This document shows, piece by piece, positions 63,385-64,000 of a stretch of DNA of 64,000 bases. The notes beneath the pieces were generated by a model. It was not told the origin of the DNA, did not search any database, and worked only from the letters and a program-made list of their open reading frames with translations. A program made the translations under genes and the position numbers. This DNA is from Oscillospiraceae bacterium (GTDB lineage Bacteria; Bacillota; Clostridia; Oscillospirales; Ruminococcaceae), in assembly GCA_012520915.1 (NCBI GenBank), contig JAAYNJ010000022.1, positions 62,001-126,000 on the forward strand, read 5' to 3'. Numbering within the stretch: the stretch's first letter is position 1; each line of letters begins with the position of its first letter.

Positions 63385-63464
63385 CATTATCTATTATGTG
63401 TAATTGTGATATAATATAATAGTATTGTTTTTTATTAAGCTTCGTCAGGGGAGGATTGTTTATT

Positions 63465-64000
63465 TTGGATAATCGGCAAAAGGCAATAGAAACCGCTATT
63501 GCGCAAATTGAAAAGCAATTCGGCAAGGGTGCGGTAATGAGGCTCGGTCAAAATGCGAGTATGAATGTAGAGAGCATATCTACCGGCTCGTTGACGCTTG
63601 ATCTCGCCCTAGGAATAGGCGGACTTCCCAGAGGAAGAATTGTTGAAATTTTTGGACCGGAGAGCTCAGGTAAGACCACGGTAGCATTGCATGCAGTGGC
63701 GGAAGCTCAAAAAGCAGGTGGAGATGCAGCTTTTATAGATGTTGAGCATGCGCTCGATCCCGTATATGCAAAAGCGCTTGGGGTTGACATAGATAATCTG
63801 CTGGTTGCTCAACCCGATACAGGAGAACAGGCGTTGGAAATATGTGAGGCTCTTGTAAGGTCCGGTGCGATTGATATAGTAGTGATAGATTCGGTTGCAG
63901 CAATGGTTCCCAGAGCTGAGATTGAAGGCGAAATGGGGGACAGTCATGTCGGAATACAGGCAAGGTTAATGTCTCAAGCCCTTAGAAAACTCACGGGTAT
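63465..64000 (+). CDS. recA: Recombinase RecA, N-terminal part
   Basis: The frame is open to the window end: 178 complete codons. It starts [20 protein letters not shown] (TTG), with Walker [10 protein letters not shown] and [12 protein letters not shown]. RecA binds single-stranded DNA and drives recombination and the SOS response. GGGGAGG lies ten bases before the TTG. The gene continues beyond the window. Confidence 0.96.
   Translation, partial: MDNRQKAIETAIAQIEKQFGKGAVMRLGQNASMNVESISTGSLTLDLALGIGGLPRGRIVEIFGPESSGKTTVALHAVAEAQKAGGDAAFIDVEHALDPVYAKALGVDIDNLLVAQPDTGEQALEICEALVRSGAIDIVVIDSVAAMVPRAEIEGEMGDSHVGIQARLMSQALRKLTG

Noticed and set aside
63381-63415. Promoter for recA from TTGACA and TATAAT in the gap after prmC
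   Set aside because: The spacer between the two hexamers is about 23 bases, too long for a normal sigma-A promoter, and no clear LexA palindrome was found.
1-64000. CRISPR array or insertion sequence
   Set aside because: No regular spaced repeats and no intact transposase or terminal inverted repeats were seen; only a recombinase remnant.

Overview
The window looks like a contiguous piece of chromosome from an AT-rich, low-GC Gram-positive anaerobe of the Clostridia type. The evidence is: ThyX instead of ThyA; the split glycine decarboxylase (GcvPA/GcvPB); a T-box leader and a TPP riboswitch; Mini-RNase III; DnaD/DnaI-type primosome proteins; a CarD-like regulator; a TM1266-type hydrogenase regulator; strong AGGAGG ribosome binding sites with many TTG/GTG starts; and 4Fe-4S and CXXC redox proteins. 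I cannot name the species from sequence alone.

Layout. 1-6.8 kb: a plus-strand run with the end of pcrA, thyX, a thymidylate kinase, a DUF2156 protein, a GNAT enzyme, mltG, an MGMT-like protein and a PlsC-like acyltransferase, followed by tRNA-Ser(TGA). 7-12.7 kb: mostly minus strand, with a TM1266-like regulator, carD, degV, then a small accessory patch (catA-like gene plus the C-terminal scrap of a serine recombinase beside tRNA-Ser(GCT)), Nudix, pgsA and xth. 12.9-18 kb: an unusual operon with two consecutive SIS + YjbQ gene pairs, a PfkB-like protein and a NudC-like pyrophosphatase. 18-25.8 kb: the minus-strand glycine cleavage operon gcvT-gcvH-gcvPA-gcvPB-lpd, a divergent lipoate ligase, and a nucleoside hydrolase. 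26-30 kb: phosphatase, NIPSNAP-like gene, a tiny CXXC membrane protein, a membrane 4Fe-4S protein, a TlpA-like lipoprotein and an MFS transporter.

30-41.7 kb: hom-thrB-lysC (aspartate pathway), two M16 peptidase-like proteins, lgt with a long tail, the rplU-rpmA-obg-mrnC ribosome-assembly group, yebC and an isochorismatase-fold hydrolase. 41.7-46.4 kb: a T-box with an apparent CTC (Leu) specifier in front of an acyl-CoA synthetase, a pseudokinase with PASTA domains, and a TIM-barrel protein. 46.4-49.8 kb: rpsF-ssb-rpsR, galU and a zinc-ribbon membrane protein (minus strand). 49.9-57.5 kb: prfB (no frameshift), dnaI/dnaD-type genes, an MFS transporter, tRNA-Gly(CCC), a TPP-riboswitch-controlled thiT, nth and glyA. 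57.5-64 kb: GNAT, a lipoprotein next to a two-component system, yqhQ, prmC and the start of recA.

The genes fit an amino-acid-using anaerobe: GlyA and the lipoate-dependent Gcv system move one-carbon units, LplA supplies lipoylation, and ThyX makes dTMP without DHFR. The most unusual items are the doubled SIS/YjbQ operon with its PfkB partner lacking the usual catalytic Asp, the Leu-type T-box in front of an acyl-CoA synthetase, the kinase-fold protein that lost its catalytic residues, non-canonical start codons for obg (ATA) and probably mrnC (ACG), and an L27 gene with neither the cleavable N-terminal extension nor the neighbouring Prp protease gene. Many start sites given here were chosen from ribosome binding sites and differ from the longest open frame.
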